DNA of 64,000 nucleotides. Source: Cokeromyces recurvatus. Lineage: Eukaryota > Mucoromycota > Mucoromycetes > Mucorales > Mucoraceae. The position numbers and the translations under genes were made by a program. Each line of letters starts with the position of its first letter. Position 1 is the first letter of the stretch. Below, piece after piece: positions 21,491 through 33,427 of the stretch. Below the pieces are notes generated by a model. That model made no database searches, was not told the DNA's origin, and worked only from the letters and a program-made list of their open reading frames with translations. The DNA lies in contig NW_026251388.1 of NCBI RefSeq assembly GCF_025118155.1, forward strand, positions 310,001 to 374,000, read 5' to 3'.

Positions 21491-22413
21491 TAGTAGAAAT
21501 AGAAGGCGAACTTTATCATTCTTTAACCAAAAGCGTAAGCCAGGTTAATTTTATTATTTGATCTTACTTTACTTGTTGAATATATCATACATTATACTAA
21601 TTTTTTTTTTCAATAACCATCATCAACTCTACAGGTACTCCTATATCAAGATACTTTCTTTAAGGATATTGTACATGTAAAGCTTATTTAAAAAAGAAGA
21701 CCATTTGATTTATACAAAATGCTCTGATTGAATTTGCTTGTAATATATAATATAAACATATTTATTTATTTATCTATTTACATACTAATAAATGAATAAC
21801 ATAATCAAAGAGTATGTTATGATTGTAGTCGTCCTTATAACTAAGTTAATAGAAATGAACCATCATTTATTACATAATAAAGAGGTTATTCATATAAAAC
21901 TAGTATATTGAACTTCACAGCATAATATTCATTCTACACTCAGTTTTAATAATAGTCATTGTTAGAATGTTCGAGCAATAATAATAATTATATACATACT
22001 TCAAACAGGATTATGACTGGTATATTCAATTACGTAATTGTTCTTGAGTGATACATATCAGATATACATTAATAATATTGAATATTGTTAAGTAATAAAA
22101 TCTTATACAATAATAATGATAGTAACTCATAAATAATTGATATTGTTGCAGCTAGACATATTCATTGAGAATTAATATTGATGTGTCGCAGTTCAATAAT
22201 AATGATTCGTTATGTTTCTAGGAACAGCGACAACTCAGGGAGAAAAAAAAGAATAAAGAAATATCTTATTGATCGCAGAACTATTCGGAGACAATGCTTT
22301 ATGTAAAACATTTTATCATAGTAAAACTTGCTTATCTGAATCATATTTCCATTGATAACACTTACCTTGTAAAAACATATAAATAACCCTCAATTTTTCA
22401 TATGATTTTCGTG
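21491..22413. other. Intergenic, repeat-zone spacer
   Basis: Non-coding AT-rich DNA, with several 'TAATAATAAT' and 'GATATTG' patches. No open frame or recognisable element. Confidence 0.4.
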
Positions 22414-22611
22414 GTACAATTTTGTATTATCTTTAATAAACTATACAAAGTTTTCACAGACTTGTCTTCTGTTCATTTTTCTTCCATTGTCTTTTTGCTA
22501 ATCAAAACACATATAAATTTTGGTTGTACAATTTTTGTATTATCTTTAGTAAACTATACGAAGATTTCACAGACTTGTCTTTTGTTCATTTCTTTTTTGC
22601 TAATTAAAACA
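22414..22611. repeat. Two-copy tandem direct repeat, about 90-110 bp
   Basis: 22414-22509 and 22525-22611 share 'GTACAATTTTGTATTATCTT', 'AAACTATAC', 'TTCACAGACTTGTCTT', 'TGTTCATTT' and 'TTTTGCTAAT.AAAACA', with scattered substitutions and small gaps. A local duplication with no coding potential. Confidence 0.75.
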
Positions 22612-22649
22612 GCTGTTATAAGGTGATATATTACGGACATGATCATTTC

Positions 22650-23001
22650 TATAGTGGTGGATCAAGGTAAATCATGGTAGATCAGCCCAGAGGGTCATTT
22701 CTACACTGATGGATCAAGATAGATCAAGGTAGATCAGTCTAGGGGATCATTTCCAATACGAGGGTAGATCAACCGACAGGGCCATTTCCACAGGGGTAGA
22801 ACAGTTGAGGGCACCATCTCTACGACGGAGTAGTATGGTGGCTAAGCCCAGAAGACCATCATGGCACTAGATAATATTTTTAGACAAGTATTGCATGATA
22901 CTCCGGTGTGGAAATGACCCTCTAGACTGATCTACCATGATCTATCTTGGTCTACCAGTGTAGAAATGACCCTCTGGACTGATTTACTATGACCCACTAT
23001 A
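22650..23001. mobile_element. MITE-like element with TA flanks and repeated terminal units
   Basis: 352 bp that begins 'TATAGTGG' and ends in the inverse 'CCACTATA', consistent with a TA target duplication outside a 'TAGTGG' terminus. The two ends are inverted copies. Each arm holds tandem units of about 40-52 bp built on 'GATCAAGATAGATCATGG', 'TAGATCAGTCTAGAGGGTC' and 'ATTTCTACAC'; the left arm has two clear and two more diverged units, the right arm two. It has no coding capacity and is more GC-rich than its surroundings. TA duplication is typical of Tc1/mariner-mobilised elements. Confidence 0.75.
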
Positions 23002-23384
23002 AATTTTATTATATTAGTACTTTTTACTTCACTATACCATATAAATTTAGTAGAGTCTGCTTCATTAAAGTCCAAAAAAGATATTATTTTGAAAGTTGAA
23101 TGAACTCAGAAGTTATACAAGTTTCATTGTATTTATACTACTTTATTATTAAAACATAATATATTGTATTCATTACAAACAGATAGAATTATATACATGA
23201 AAATATTTAAACATTACATGAGTTAGGAGGTAAAAAACGAGAGAAATCGATAAAATAAACAATAAAAGGCTTATAAGGTGATATTATCGGTGTTGCCTTA
23301 CAAGTGAGATGAAACGATATTAAATGGCAATTATTAGATGTTTTTTTGCCAGATTCAAGAACATAATATGTTAGTCGTTGCATA
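23002..23384. other. Intergenic
   Basis: Short AT-rich spacer between the MITE-like element and the zinc-finger gene; nothing recognised. Confidence 0.4.
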
Positions 23385-25252
23385 TCAATGCTGTTTAAGT
23401 GCAATCTTTATATTCTTTACAATTTCCTTATTCGCTTTTGTAATAGAAGGTGCCAGCACATTCGTTAACTTTACGAGCACTCTATTTAATTCTTGGTTGT
23501 ATAAAATACGAATTTTTTCAACGCCTGTAACATTATAAATATCCAATATCTCTTCAATGATTTGTGGTATCTTCTTTGATTTATCCTTGAATTTAAGCAT
23601 AATAGATTCAATAATATCCTTTTCAAGCTGAGCTTTGTATTTCTTATTAAATCTTTCAGTTGCAATTTTCATAAATAACTTTGAACCAAGGGTGTAATTA
23701 TAATATGGCTCTCCATCATCTGAGGGTATTGCTTTTGGAAAGTCACATAAGGTAAATATGGTTACTGGCTGGTCAGTTACTATATTTAAAATGTCAAATG
23801 TCGCTCTTAATTTATCGTAAGTTTCTATTTCGGTTAACTTGGATCGAATCTGTCTAACTTGGTATAAGGAATGCGAGATTTCAATTCTACTACATTCAAG
23901 ATTTTCACCGAGAAGCTTTGCCTCTTCATATACATTTCGATCTAGAAATATCTGGGTGTTTTTAGAGGATTCAACAGAGTTTAGAAGAAAAGATTTTGTT
24001 GATGGTCTCACCTCTGGCAAATGAATTGAATCCACTCTAATGCTGGCAGTAATGAGATAGTTGAATTCCATAGTTCTAATGATTAATTTTGTTCCTTCAT
24101 TTGTCTTGTTTGTCATTGGCCACATATTTTGATATTTTATATCGCTTGGAGGAAATGACACTTGTGGATTTTCAAAATGTGGATCAACAGAAGGCGTTCT
24201 TCCATACATTTCGAGACTTGTAATCAAAAGTGTTTGCCCAGTTTCAAAATTATATAAGATAGCACCTGCCATGACCTTTGCCGCAAAATACTTCATGTTT
24301 GGGCTGGATAGCCAACAGGTATTTAACAATGTGCAAATATTCTTCGTCAACTCAAAGTAATGACGCTTGCTAAGTGTCTTTGCATAAGGACCGTTTAAAA
24401 TTCTCGAGCTGAACCCATTGTCATTTGAAAATTGTCTCATGACTTTCTTTTCCTATTTGATATATCGTCGTTATCTTCTTTAGCAACTTCGATGTCCCGT
24501 CTCTTCCTAGAGATGAACACCTTTTCTCCATGATATTTCTCAATAAGGATATCAATATTGTTTTTACTGGTCAGCGCTGACATTTCACCATCATTTTCAT
24601 TGTATATGCCAAAGGGTTCCAGATTCAATGAACTCACAATACCCACTATCCTCTTTTCCATAGAATATTTCTCTTCTGTCAATTCAAATGAAGAAATCAC
24701 CGAATCTTCATATGCTACTAGAGTACTGCATTTCATGACTGACTTATTTAGCTCAGGAAAAGTGGGTTATCTGATTTTAAAGTTTTTAGTGTCAAATGAT
24801 ATGTAAATGCCATAATAAAAAAAAGAGTTCTTTTTTTCAACTTTTACCTTTTGAACGCGTGCTCAGTTTTTTGTAGATGGGAATTTCACAGGTCTTACTG
24901 CTATTGATATGTTTCAATAGCGAGTTCTTTGAAACAAAGTTGTTTTTGCAAGAAAAAGGACAAGAATATCCTTTATCAGTAGATTTAAACTCAAATTCAA
25001 CAATGCCATCATCTAATAAAGTATTAATTGGGTTGCATTTGGCTTGATTAACTTTCTAATTTAAAAAAACAAACCTTCAGCCACCAGAGTCAAAGTAAAG
25101 TCGCAGTGGTAGTCTTTGTAATGGATCGGTAGTTTTGGAGGAAGTAATTGGTCACATATTTTGCAACCTTCCTTTTTTCCATCTTTGTTGGATGACGACA
25201 AATCTATTCTTAGCGAAGAATAATTTACAGACCAAAAACAGAAGTTATTGGG
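23385..25252 (-). CDS. Unassigned zinc-finger protein, 5' end not resolved
   Basis: Exons with continuous frame: 25252-25075, 25012-24848, 24738-24521 and 24452-23385, about 540 aa without its first exon(s). The acceptor at 25253 ('GGTCAG') implies an upstream exon that I cannot find. Exon 1 as read begins 'PNNFCFWSVNYSS' and contains 'CKICDQLLPPKLPIHYKDYH', a C-x2-C...H-x4-H finger resembling UBZ-type ubiquitin-binding fingers. A C2H2-like finger follows ('YSCPFSCKNNFVSKNSLLKH', then a Cys). The remaining 430 residues are a mixed helical domain with no family I recognise ('GRTPSVDPHF', 'QNMWPMTNKTNEG', 'LCDFPKAIPSDDGEPYY'). The long uninterrupted final exon argues for a functional gene, though its neighbourhood is full of repeats. 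Confidence 0.6.
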
Positions 25253-26749
25253 CTGACCTTTTTTTTAAAAAAAAAAGTGTCTAGTCATGTGATTTGTGTT
25301 ACAGGACAAGCTCTGGATATAATCATAAGTAATATTATAGTAGATGAATTACATAATAAAGGATAAATTATAAGCCTGAATATGAAATAAAACTCTGTAT
25401 ATAACATCTTGTAAATAATATAAAACTTATTGACATCCAATCGTCTAGATGTATCGATTATAAGACATCGTATCATTTCTAAATATTTATTTTTATAACT
25501 TTGACAAAGGATTCAAGTCGTCTTTGATCTACTGAAATAGACACCAGGAACCTAAGTTCAGATCAAACAATCTACAACCTTAATCAAATCATTATAACAC
25601 CCAATAGATAATCCATATAAATCAGTCTCTTGAATCAACAAGATGTATATCCGAATACTAACACTGTGTCATGACTTATGTTCTTTGACGATCATTTTTA
25701 TTTCTTTGATTCAGGATTCATTAGTATAAATACAAGCAGTCGTGTAGACATAAAATAATCTTTAATCTTTAATTCTTTCATTTCATTCTATTTTTTATTT
25801 TATTCTTCTTTTCATTGAATAAGCAAAGTCTCAAATTATGCTTCCTTTTGTTTTCTTTCTTTTTCTTTTTTTCTTTGTTTCTATCACGAACTATCACAAT
25901 ATTTACCCTTCTCAATTATATATTTATAAATATCTACCTAAATTCCTATTTATTTTTACTTCAGACTTTTATATTATTATATTTTCAAAAATAAAGCTTA
26001 ATGTTCAAAGACTTGTTTGTTTTTATTTTATTCTATTATAACTTACATTTATTCACAGGGAGGGGATTGGGATCAGTGCACACATACACAATTAAACACA
26101 CACCACCACCACCATACACACATACCCTGTTATTCCGTTTCGGCGGCTCCTGAATAGCAGGAACGGCAAGGATCGGTAAAAAAAACATAGAGGCACACAC
26201 ACTTAATGGGGAGGTAATATATATATATATATATATATATTATGAGTTGGGTTAGACTTTGTGAATTCGTTGAAAGTCTTAACAAAGTTATAAAAACCGA
26301 GCTAAGTTATTTTATTTGTATTTTACAGATATTTATAATATACTAAAATGAAAGTAGGCGGTGAATGAAGCATTAAACAATTTGTATTGAAGAAGTTGCA
26401 GAATTAGCGAGAGTGCTGTCGGAAAGAGGAGATAGAGCTCTTGAGTAATTGGATAAGTAATAATTAGATACTGAGATAAGTTTATTATGAATGAATGGTC
26501 GGATATATACAGGATGAGAATCTTAGTCTGTGATTAAACAGTAATACTTGTTGTGAATCAACATGGTTAAACTTTATGTAATTAATATACTGAGCTATTT
26601 TATTATTATAAGTATAACAATGGGCATTTTCAAATAAAAGATGCAAAAGCAGTCAGTTAAATAGTAATCAAAGAGAAGACATATAGGTTGTATATATCAA
26701 TGATAATAACGAAAGCAGTGTACAAGATAGTTAAGAATCGAGATCAAAA
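25253..26749. other. Gene-poor repeat-zone spacer
   Basis: No protein pattern. The stretch contains 'TAGTATAAATACAAGC' at 25730-25745 followed by T-rich sequence, a purine/pyrimidine patch with CA repeats (26075-26130) and (TA)n at 26217-26240. The 25.3-26.05 kb part has a promoter-like TATA and could be an old LTR, but I found no boundary repeats. Confidence 0.35.
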
Positions 26750-27125
26750 GGTACGATAACTGCGCACTTTATCAAATTCATGAATGTTCCGCTTGGTATC
26801 TTGGATTTTAATGAAGATCTAAAAGGGAGTTATTTGGTGATGGATAACTGCACTATACATAAATCAAAACCAATGATGAGGAAAATCAAAAGCCGTAGCT
26901 ATAAGCTGATGTATCTGCCTCCATATTCGCCTGAATTGAACCCAATTGAGCAGTTTTGGGGCAATCTTAAAAGGAATATTGAAACGCCACAAACTGTTGA
27001 CTGAAGGAAAATTGTCTGATAGAATTGCTGAGGCATGTGATGCCATACCTGCTGAAATTCTATACAACTTTGCCAGTCATTCTAAACGACAAATTATTCA
27101 ATATTATCATGAAACTCCATTCTAA
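26750..27125 (+). pseudogene. Tc1/mariner-type DDE transposase, C-terminal fragment with frameshift
   Basis: From 26750 the frame reads 'GTITAHFIKFMNVP', 'YLVMDNCTIHKS' (second catalytic Asp) and 'YLPPYSPELNPIEQFWGNLK' (third acidic residue, Glu), diagnostic of the Tc1/mariner/IS630 DDE_3 fold. One frameshift near 26970 stops this frame at 27001. The neighbouring frame continues with 'TEGKLSDRIAEACDAIPAEI' to a stop at 27123. The N-terminal half, with the DNA-binding domain and the first catalytic Asp, is missing. Confidence 0.88.
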
Positions 27126-27519
27126 TCATTTTGAAGTCAAAAAATACATATCATTTTCAAGTCAATTCAAAAGGAAAAAATTTCTGGACATACAGGGACA
27201 ATCATTTGTGGGCTAGTGCCATTAATTTTTTGGAAAGTGACATATAATTTTTTCAAAGTGACAAAATTTACCATTCTCCTTGTATTAAAATTAAACGTTT
27301 TATTTATGTCGGACTTTTTATTTTATATTATATGTTTTAATTCACCCGTCGTCACATTTTTTTTTCGACTTTTTTTTTCCTTCACTATTGTTATAAAAGA
27401 AAGAAAAATAAGCATAGACTTATACATTTATATACAATTCGTCAGTAAACAATAACTAATTAAATAATAGATTTATAAAAAATATATTGTTTCTTTTTTT
27501 TTTTTCAAAAAAATAAGAA
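27126..27519. other. Intergenic
   Basis: AT-rich promoter region of the TPR/RS gene; nothing else seen. Confidence 0.4.
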
Positions 27520-29771
27520 ATGGATACAACAGCAGATGTAAAAACTCCATCCTCAACTTCAAGACATTACTTTTACAGAAAGGCGACACAACCTGATCAG
27601 GCCATCTTTCCTAATAATATCAATAATGTCTTTTTAAATGGAATAGATACTGCAAATGCGTTTGAAAGTAGAATTAATGATTTTTTACAAAAAGACTTGA
27701 TACAACATGCAGTTGAAAAAATTAGAAAAGATGCAACTCATGACTTGATTCGCCGTAAAGCAGATAGAAAAGCAAGAAAAGAACGAGAGGAACATAATGC
27801 CAACCATCATTCGAAATCAGATAAATCAACAAATACAGTAAATGAGAATGCAAAAATAGCTATAGAGACTGATATTCCCTCAGAAGAGGATAACAATTTA
27901 AAAAAATCTACGCCTCTTTTCGAAAAGTTAAATATTTTATCAAATATTGAACAAAGTGCCTGGTTAGCAAACATTCATGATGATGCTTTATTAATGAATC
28001 CTCATCAATGGCTCAAATTAGCTAGTTTATTTAATGTCAATTCAAAAGTTTCTAGACAACAGACTTTATTAGACATTGCAGGCTTGGATGAAGTACTTAA
28101 AGACAGGTCTATTAATGAAGACAACATTGGACGTTTAGAGAATTATTTAGAATTACGTGACATTCAAAATAGAAATTATGCAAGAGATGCGTAAGTTTAA
28201 TCCTTAAATAATAATAATATATTATTTTAACTAAGTGAATTCAATTAGTGTGGCGGAAGGTGTAAAGCTTATTAAGCAAAATCGAGTGAAAGAAGCAATG
28301 GAATTTTATAAAAGAGCATTAGATATGGATCCTAAATATGCTGAAGGATGGTTCCATGTTGCTGAAGGGTAAATTTCCTTGTATTTTTTTTTTCTTTTTT
28401 CTTTTAAGAGATAACCTTGGCTGAAAAAAATTATATAGACTTGTACAACAAAGAAAACTGACAGAAGCAGCCGATCATTTGGAACGCGTATTAAAATTAG
28501 ACCCTATACATGAGGGAGCAAAGGCTCTATTAGCTAGTATTCATCATACAACAAATACTAAAAAAGTAACAGTAGGCGATGAATGGGATCTTGTAGATGA
28601 GCGTGGAGAATCAATTAATAAAAAGGCATCAAAGAAAAAATCATCTAAAAAACATAATGATTCGGATATTTCAGATAATGAATCAGAATCAAGCACTCGA
28701 AAAAAGAAAAAATCATCCTCTAGAAGATCACGATCAAGGGAAGATTCAAGTCGAAGAAAACGAGATCGAGATGATAGACGACGCTATCACTCTAAAGATG
28801 GACGAAGAAGTAGGACATCGAGAAGCCCACGTGTATCAAATCGCGAGCATAGTAGTAGAAGGAATGAATCCATAAAAAGGCATCATTCAAGCGATAATCA
28901 TGTTGAAAATGATAAAAATAAGATTAAAACTAAAGATGATCATAGACACAGATCAAGAAGCTCTCATGACAACCATACATCAACTAGATATTCCAGAGAT
29001 CGTAGTCAATCTTATGAGCGTAGATCTAGCAAAGATAAAGCTCGTAATAGTCAACGTCGTTATAGAGATTCCAGTCGTCGTCGACATTATAGTGAAGATT
29101 CTGAACGTAGTTCTTCTCGTACTCGTAGACGTCGAGATGATAAAAGAGAAGAACGCATCGATAAACATGAATCAGAAGATACAAAGGAAAATAATAAAAC
29201 AAATAAAAGTGTGACATCAAATGATAATGATCACAAAGAGAACATAGCAAAACAAAATGATAAAGAAAGGGAGAGGGAAAGGAGAAAGGACAGCTCTAAA
29301 TTAGAAAAAGCGACTAATGATTTGAAAAACACGAATGAAAAAGCAGTAAAGGATGAGCATAAATCAAGGTCACCAAGCCGTAATCATAGACGAAGAAGAT
29401 CGTTAACTCCTAAAAAAAGTAGCCATAGAAAACGTTCTAATTCACCAAAACGTGATCATAGAAGACGCTCAAATTCACCATCAACTAGAAGAAGAGATAG
29501 TAAAAGAAAACGTTCTCCATCTCCCAGGAAAAGACAAGATGAGAATAAAAAGAGGAGACATACAGAATCACCTTCTATAGATGAAAATAAAAGAAGAGAG
29601 AGATATAAAGACCCAAGAGATGAACATAGTAGTAGGAGTAGCAGAACAAAACTAATAGATGAAAAGCATTTATCAATGACTAAGAGCTCTAGTAAAAGAA
29701 ATGAGGAATCTAGAAAAGATACATCCTCTCCAAAAAAACAAAAGGAAAAAGATATGATATTAACAAATTAA
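27520..29771 (+). CDS. TPR protein with C-terminal RS-rich domain (TTC14-like)
   Basis: Three exons: 27520-28190, 28249-28368 and 28439-29771; 707 aa. The N-terminal third is helical ('NDFLQKDLIQHAVEKIRKD', 'DLIRRKADRKARKEREE'). Two tetratricopeptide repeats span about residues 224-300: 'EAMEFYKRALDMDPKYAEG' and 'EAADHLERVLKLDPIHEGA'. From about residue 325 the chain is almost entirely Arg/Ser/Lys/Asp/Glu, with many Ser-Arg dipeptides, as in splicing-associated proteins. TPR plus a charged RS tail resembles animal TTC14, but I see no S1 domain. A nuclear RNA-processing role is likely by composition only. Confidence 0.72.
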
Positions 29772-30485
29772 AGGACTTTTTTTTTTCTAATGAAAAATAA
29801 TTTTCAAGCTCTTTACACTGTACAGTGTAATGTATATTTTAACACATGTCTTTTTTTTTTAATATTTATATATATTTGTATATGGTAGATTTATTATTAT
29901 TATTATTGCAAGTGTGTGCTATACATATAATTATATGCATTTGTAAAATATATATATCGATATATACAAATATATAAAATACGCTTTGTTTGTTTATTCA
30001 TAATACTAAATATTAAAGCATAGAAGACAAATAATGATTAGTAAGAATATAAATATTTATTTATATATTATTCAAAATAAAACACAACACACTTTATTCA
30101 TGATAAAGATGATCATTATTATATAGTTTGGGCTAAGCTTCATTATTAAATAAAGGACATAAGTGTATGTAAAAGGTTAGAAAGCATAATAGAAAATAAA
30201 ACTTAATTTAAATATTACTGAAAACAATAATGCAGAAGACCATAAAAACAGATAACGATAAATATAAATATATATATATTACATTTGTATAAATAATGAA
30301 TGAATATGCACAAATTAAAACAAAAAGTATTAAATAAGAAGGAATAATAGTAATAAAACAAGTCTCACAAGATAAATAAGATCATAGTGTGGTTTAAAAT
30401 GGAATAATTTGATATACATATATAAACATACAATGTACGCTGGTAAAGGAAATAAAAGAAATGTATGTGTGTGTGTGTGTTTTGT
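29772..30485. other. Intergenic, convergent 3' ends
   Basis: AT-rich spacer; '(TTA)n' at 29891-29907, TATA runs and a (GT)n microsatellite at 30466-30480. No gene. Confidence 0.45.
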
Positions 30486-33427
30486 TTAAATAAATCCCCT
30501 ATAAGTGCTCATTATAGCTTCTCGAGTACTCAAAACATTTGATAGTTGTTTTCCCTCTCCGTTATTTTGTAAAGAATTTGATAAGATTGGAGATGAATAG
30601 GTGGATTCTGTATTATTTAATATCTGATCCTGTTCATTCTGTTGTTGTGGTAACGATTGAGTTTGATAAGATGACAGCGGCCTACTAGAGACAAACTGAG
30701 AAAATCGATTCATAAGTGAACTTATACGTGTAGCAGTTGATGTTGTGGACGATGCATTAGAAGAAATAGAATTCTGTCTTAAATGAAATGTATTGTTCTC
30801 TGCTGCACTTAATTGGTTAGCCAGTAACCAATCTTTTTGAATTTGTTCGTCTATAGGTTGCTGTTGAGATGAATAGGTTGTATTTACAGAGTGTACTGAT
30901 GAAGTACGTTTCACTTTAGCAGTCAAACTGTTTGCAAATCCTAGCTTCTGAGACAGGTTCCTAGCTATATTTCCTGTAGATGCTCTCTTTCTATTTATAT
31001 CTTCATTGGTTACTCGTGTAAGTGATAATCCTCGCTTAAAAATATCATCTAATGATTCTTTTGACCCTCTTCTAAAAGAATCTAAACTTACACGTGCCAT
31101 ATCAGTAGTGAATCTTTTAAATCTACCGGAATTAGTAGACGAGATAGATGATGTGTCACTGAAATCACCACTAAATAATCCACTGCTCCTCTTATCATTT
31201 ACTCCTGGTATTATTTTTCCTGATGCCATTGCTTGTAGTCGTGTTTCTCGTATGGAATACGCTCTACTTAACACAATTTGTATGTCACTTAATGGATAAT
31301 TCTATTAATTAAAAAATTTAGTATATCAATGGTCCATTATATTAAAATCATTAGTCCTAAACTTTACTTGTAAAATACGCATATTATTAGCGAAATCACC
31401 ATCAATAAGCTCTTGTCGAATACATCTAAAAAAAAATTAGAGAAATGGTTTAATTCTATATATTAAAAGACAAATCATCTCTTTTTTTTTTTTTTTTTTT
31501 TACTTCTATTCCATTTCCTTTTTTTCCTTTTTCTTCTAATATTTGAAAAAAAAAACTTACATAAGCATCGCTACAGTAAAATCTAATAAAAATTCAAAGT
31601 GGCCTTCTTCTTGTCCTTCTTGAATTCCTCGATCTGCCAGAATAGAATCCCACAAACGAATGACATCAGGTAAATCGAATTCTTGTGAGCAAAGAACAGT
31701 AATCCAGCGGAACGCATAATATTGTTCCTTAATATCCTTTTTACTTAAATCTCTAAACAATGGTCTATCAAACCATGCTAATCGTTGACTCATACGCCAC
31801 ATAGTTGCATTAATACCTGTACTAGCATCTTGGTCAAGTGAACGAACAAAATGATCTCTAACGTCTGCCATTAAAGTTGTAAATACAAAAAAGGAATCTG
31901 CCTCGGCATATGCTTGAGACTCTTGGTCCTCTTCAGAAGCCTTTGCGGTGAAAACATAATAGATGGGTGCTAATAATTCATTCATTCCTTGAACATAACC
32001 CACACCAGGATTTAATTTGGCATATATAAACAAAATACGTTCAATTACTTCCCAATGATAATCCATAATAGATACATCTGCTTCAATAGCTTTCTGACCT
32101 ATATGATGCTCTGTACCATTATTTTGATGTTCTCTATTTCCAATTTCTTCGTTTAAATGTGCAATACGTCTAAATAGAGATCTACGTGATGGGATATAAG
32201 GACAAATTGGTTCTAAATGATCTGGCTCCACTTTTTTATTAGAATTTCCAAATTTAGGTACAAAACTTGAATAATTATTGCTTTTTGAAGTAAAAGCCGT
32301 TGATAGTTTTCTAACGATACTTCGAGGGGTAGAGATGATGTCTGATCCACTATCTAAGATACCTGAAGAAAATGATCTTGCTGAACTTCTAGAGTTTGAG
32401 CGTGCTCTTGTATCTATTTTATTTCCCGCTGCTGTTGACACATTAAGTGATGAAGCTACTGTATTTAGTTGAGGATTCAATATCGTATTATTTGTGTTGA
32501 TCGTTTTAAGTGACTTTTTTGAGGTAGCAGATACTGATCGGGGCCGACCTTTTAGTCCAAAAGAAAAGCGTCTCGATTTTGATTCTTTTTCAAATGGCGA
32601 TTCTTCAGCAATCAATATTGACAAAGGATCCTGTTCAAATTGTGTTGCTGTTTGTTGATGGGAGTTAAGTGATTCTTCTGATGTATCATTTATTGTTGCT
32701 GATAGTGGATTTAGTGGATTGATAGGTACATATTGTTGAAAAAATGCAAAATCCGGTAAAGTACGTCGGACATCTTTATCTATTTGCTCTAAAATCAAGT
32801 TATCTTGAAAATAAGCAGCCCATTTGGATCCTGGTTCAGCATTTAAAGGCTAATAAAATAATGTTAAGTCAAGCTTGAAAAAAAAAAAAAAGCATTTTTT
32901 TTGGACTTTTACATGATCATTTGTTGGAGGCTCTTCTCCAGGTTCTTCTAATAAATCTTTAACCCAATTCTACATGTAAATAATAATAATAATAATAATT
33001 GGATGTGAATAGTTTTAAAAAAAAAAAAGAAGGTTGGGTCTTTAATATTTACATAATAGTTTAGTCTTTGCTTCTTTAAAGTTGTTTCCCACATCCTTTT
33101 ATCAGGTGGCAAATATCCCATAAGGACTTTCCAAGCAGTTGAACGAAGACCAGGTTCGTCAGGTATACCTATTTTTTTTCATTTAATTTGTTAGCTAAAA
33201 TTACTTGACATATTTATAGTTTATTTACCATGGAAACAAGCTTCCCGAAAAGATTTCATGTCAATTATAGGTGACCATTTCTCTTTAGTGTCTTCATTAT
33301 GATCTTCAGTGCTTAATACTGATCGAAAATATTTTAATCTATTTTAATTAATTTAAACAATAATCAAATCAAATTAATTCCAAATTATCAAATATAAAAC
33401 CGACCTTTCTTTGTATGTTGATTCCAT
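30486..33427 (-). CDS. TBC-domain Rab GAP (TBC1D13-like)
   Basis: Seven exons: 33427-33405, 33338-33229, 33168-33053, 32969-32913, 32849-31561, 31425-31368 and 31301-30486; 822 aa. TBC core features: 'IPDEPGLRSTAWKVLMGYLP', the arginine finger in 'QIDKDVRRTLPD' (R130), then after a Ser-rich insert of about 190 residues 'YHWEVIERILFIYAKLNPG', the glutamine finger 'VGYVQGMNELLAP' (Q389), 'RWITVLCSQEFDLPDVIRLW' and 'FLLDFTVAMLM'. 'DKDVRRTLPD' and 'HLNEEIGN' match TBC1D13 subfamily patterns. Both catalytic fingers are intact, so GAP activity is expected. The C-terminal 260 residues are Ser/Asn/Gln-rich and probably regulatory. Confidence 0.9.

Noticed and set aside
25052..25074. A 23-nt intron in the zinc-finger gene using the first in-frame AG
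   Set aside because: Too short for a spliceosomal intron; the AG at 25013-25014 gives a 62-nt intron and keeps the frame.
25285..26046. Possible solo LTR (TATA-like 'TATAAATACA' with downstream T-rich leader)
   Set aside because: No TG...CA boundaries with target duplication, no primer-binding site, and no second copy in the window.
28597..29250. Open frames overlapping the RS-rich exon in other frames and strand
   Set aside because: Frame shadows caused by purine-rich, stop-poor codons of the RS domain.
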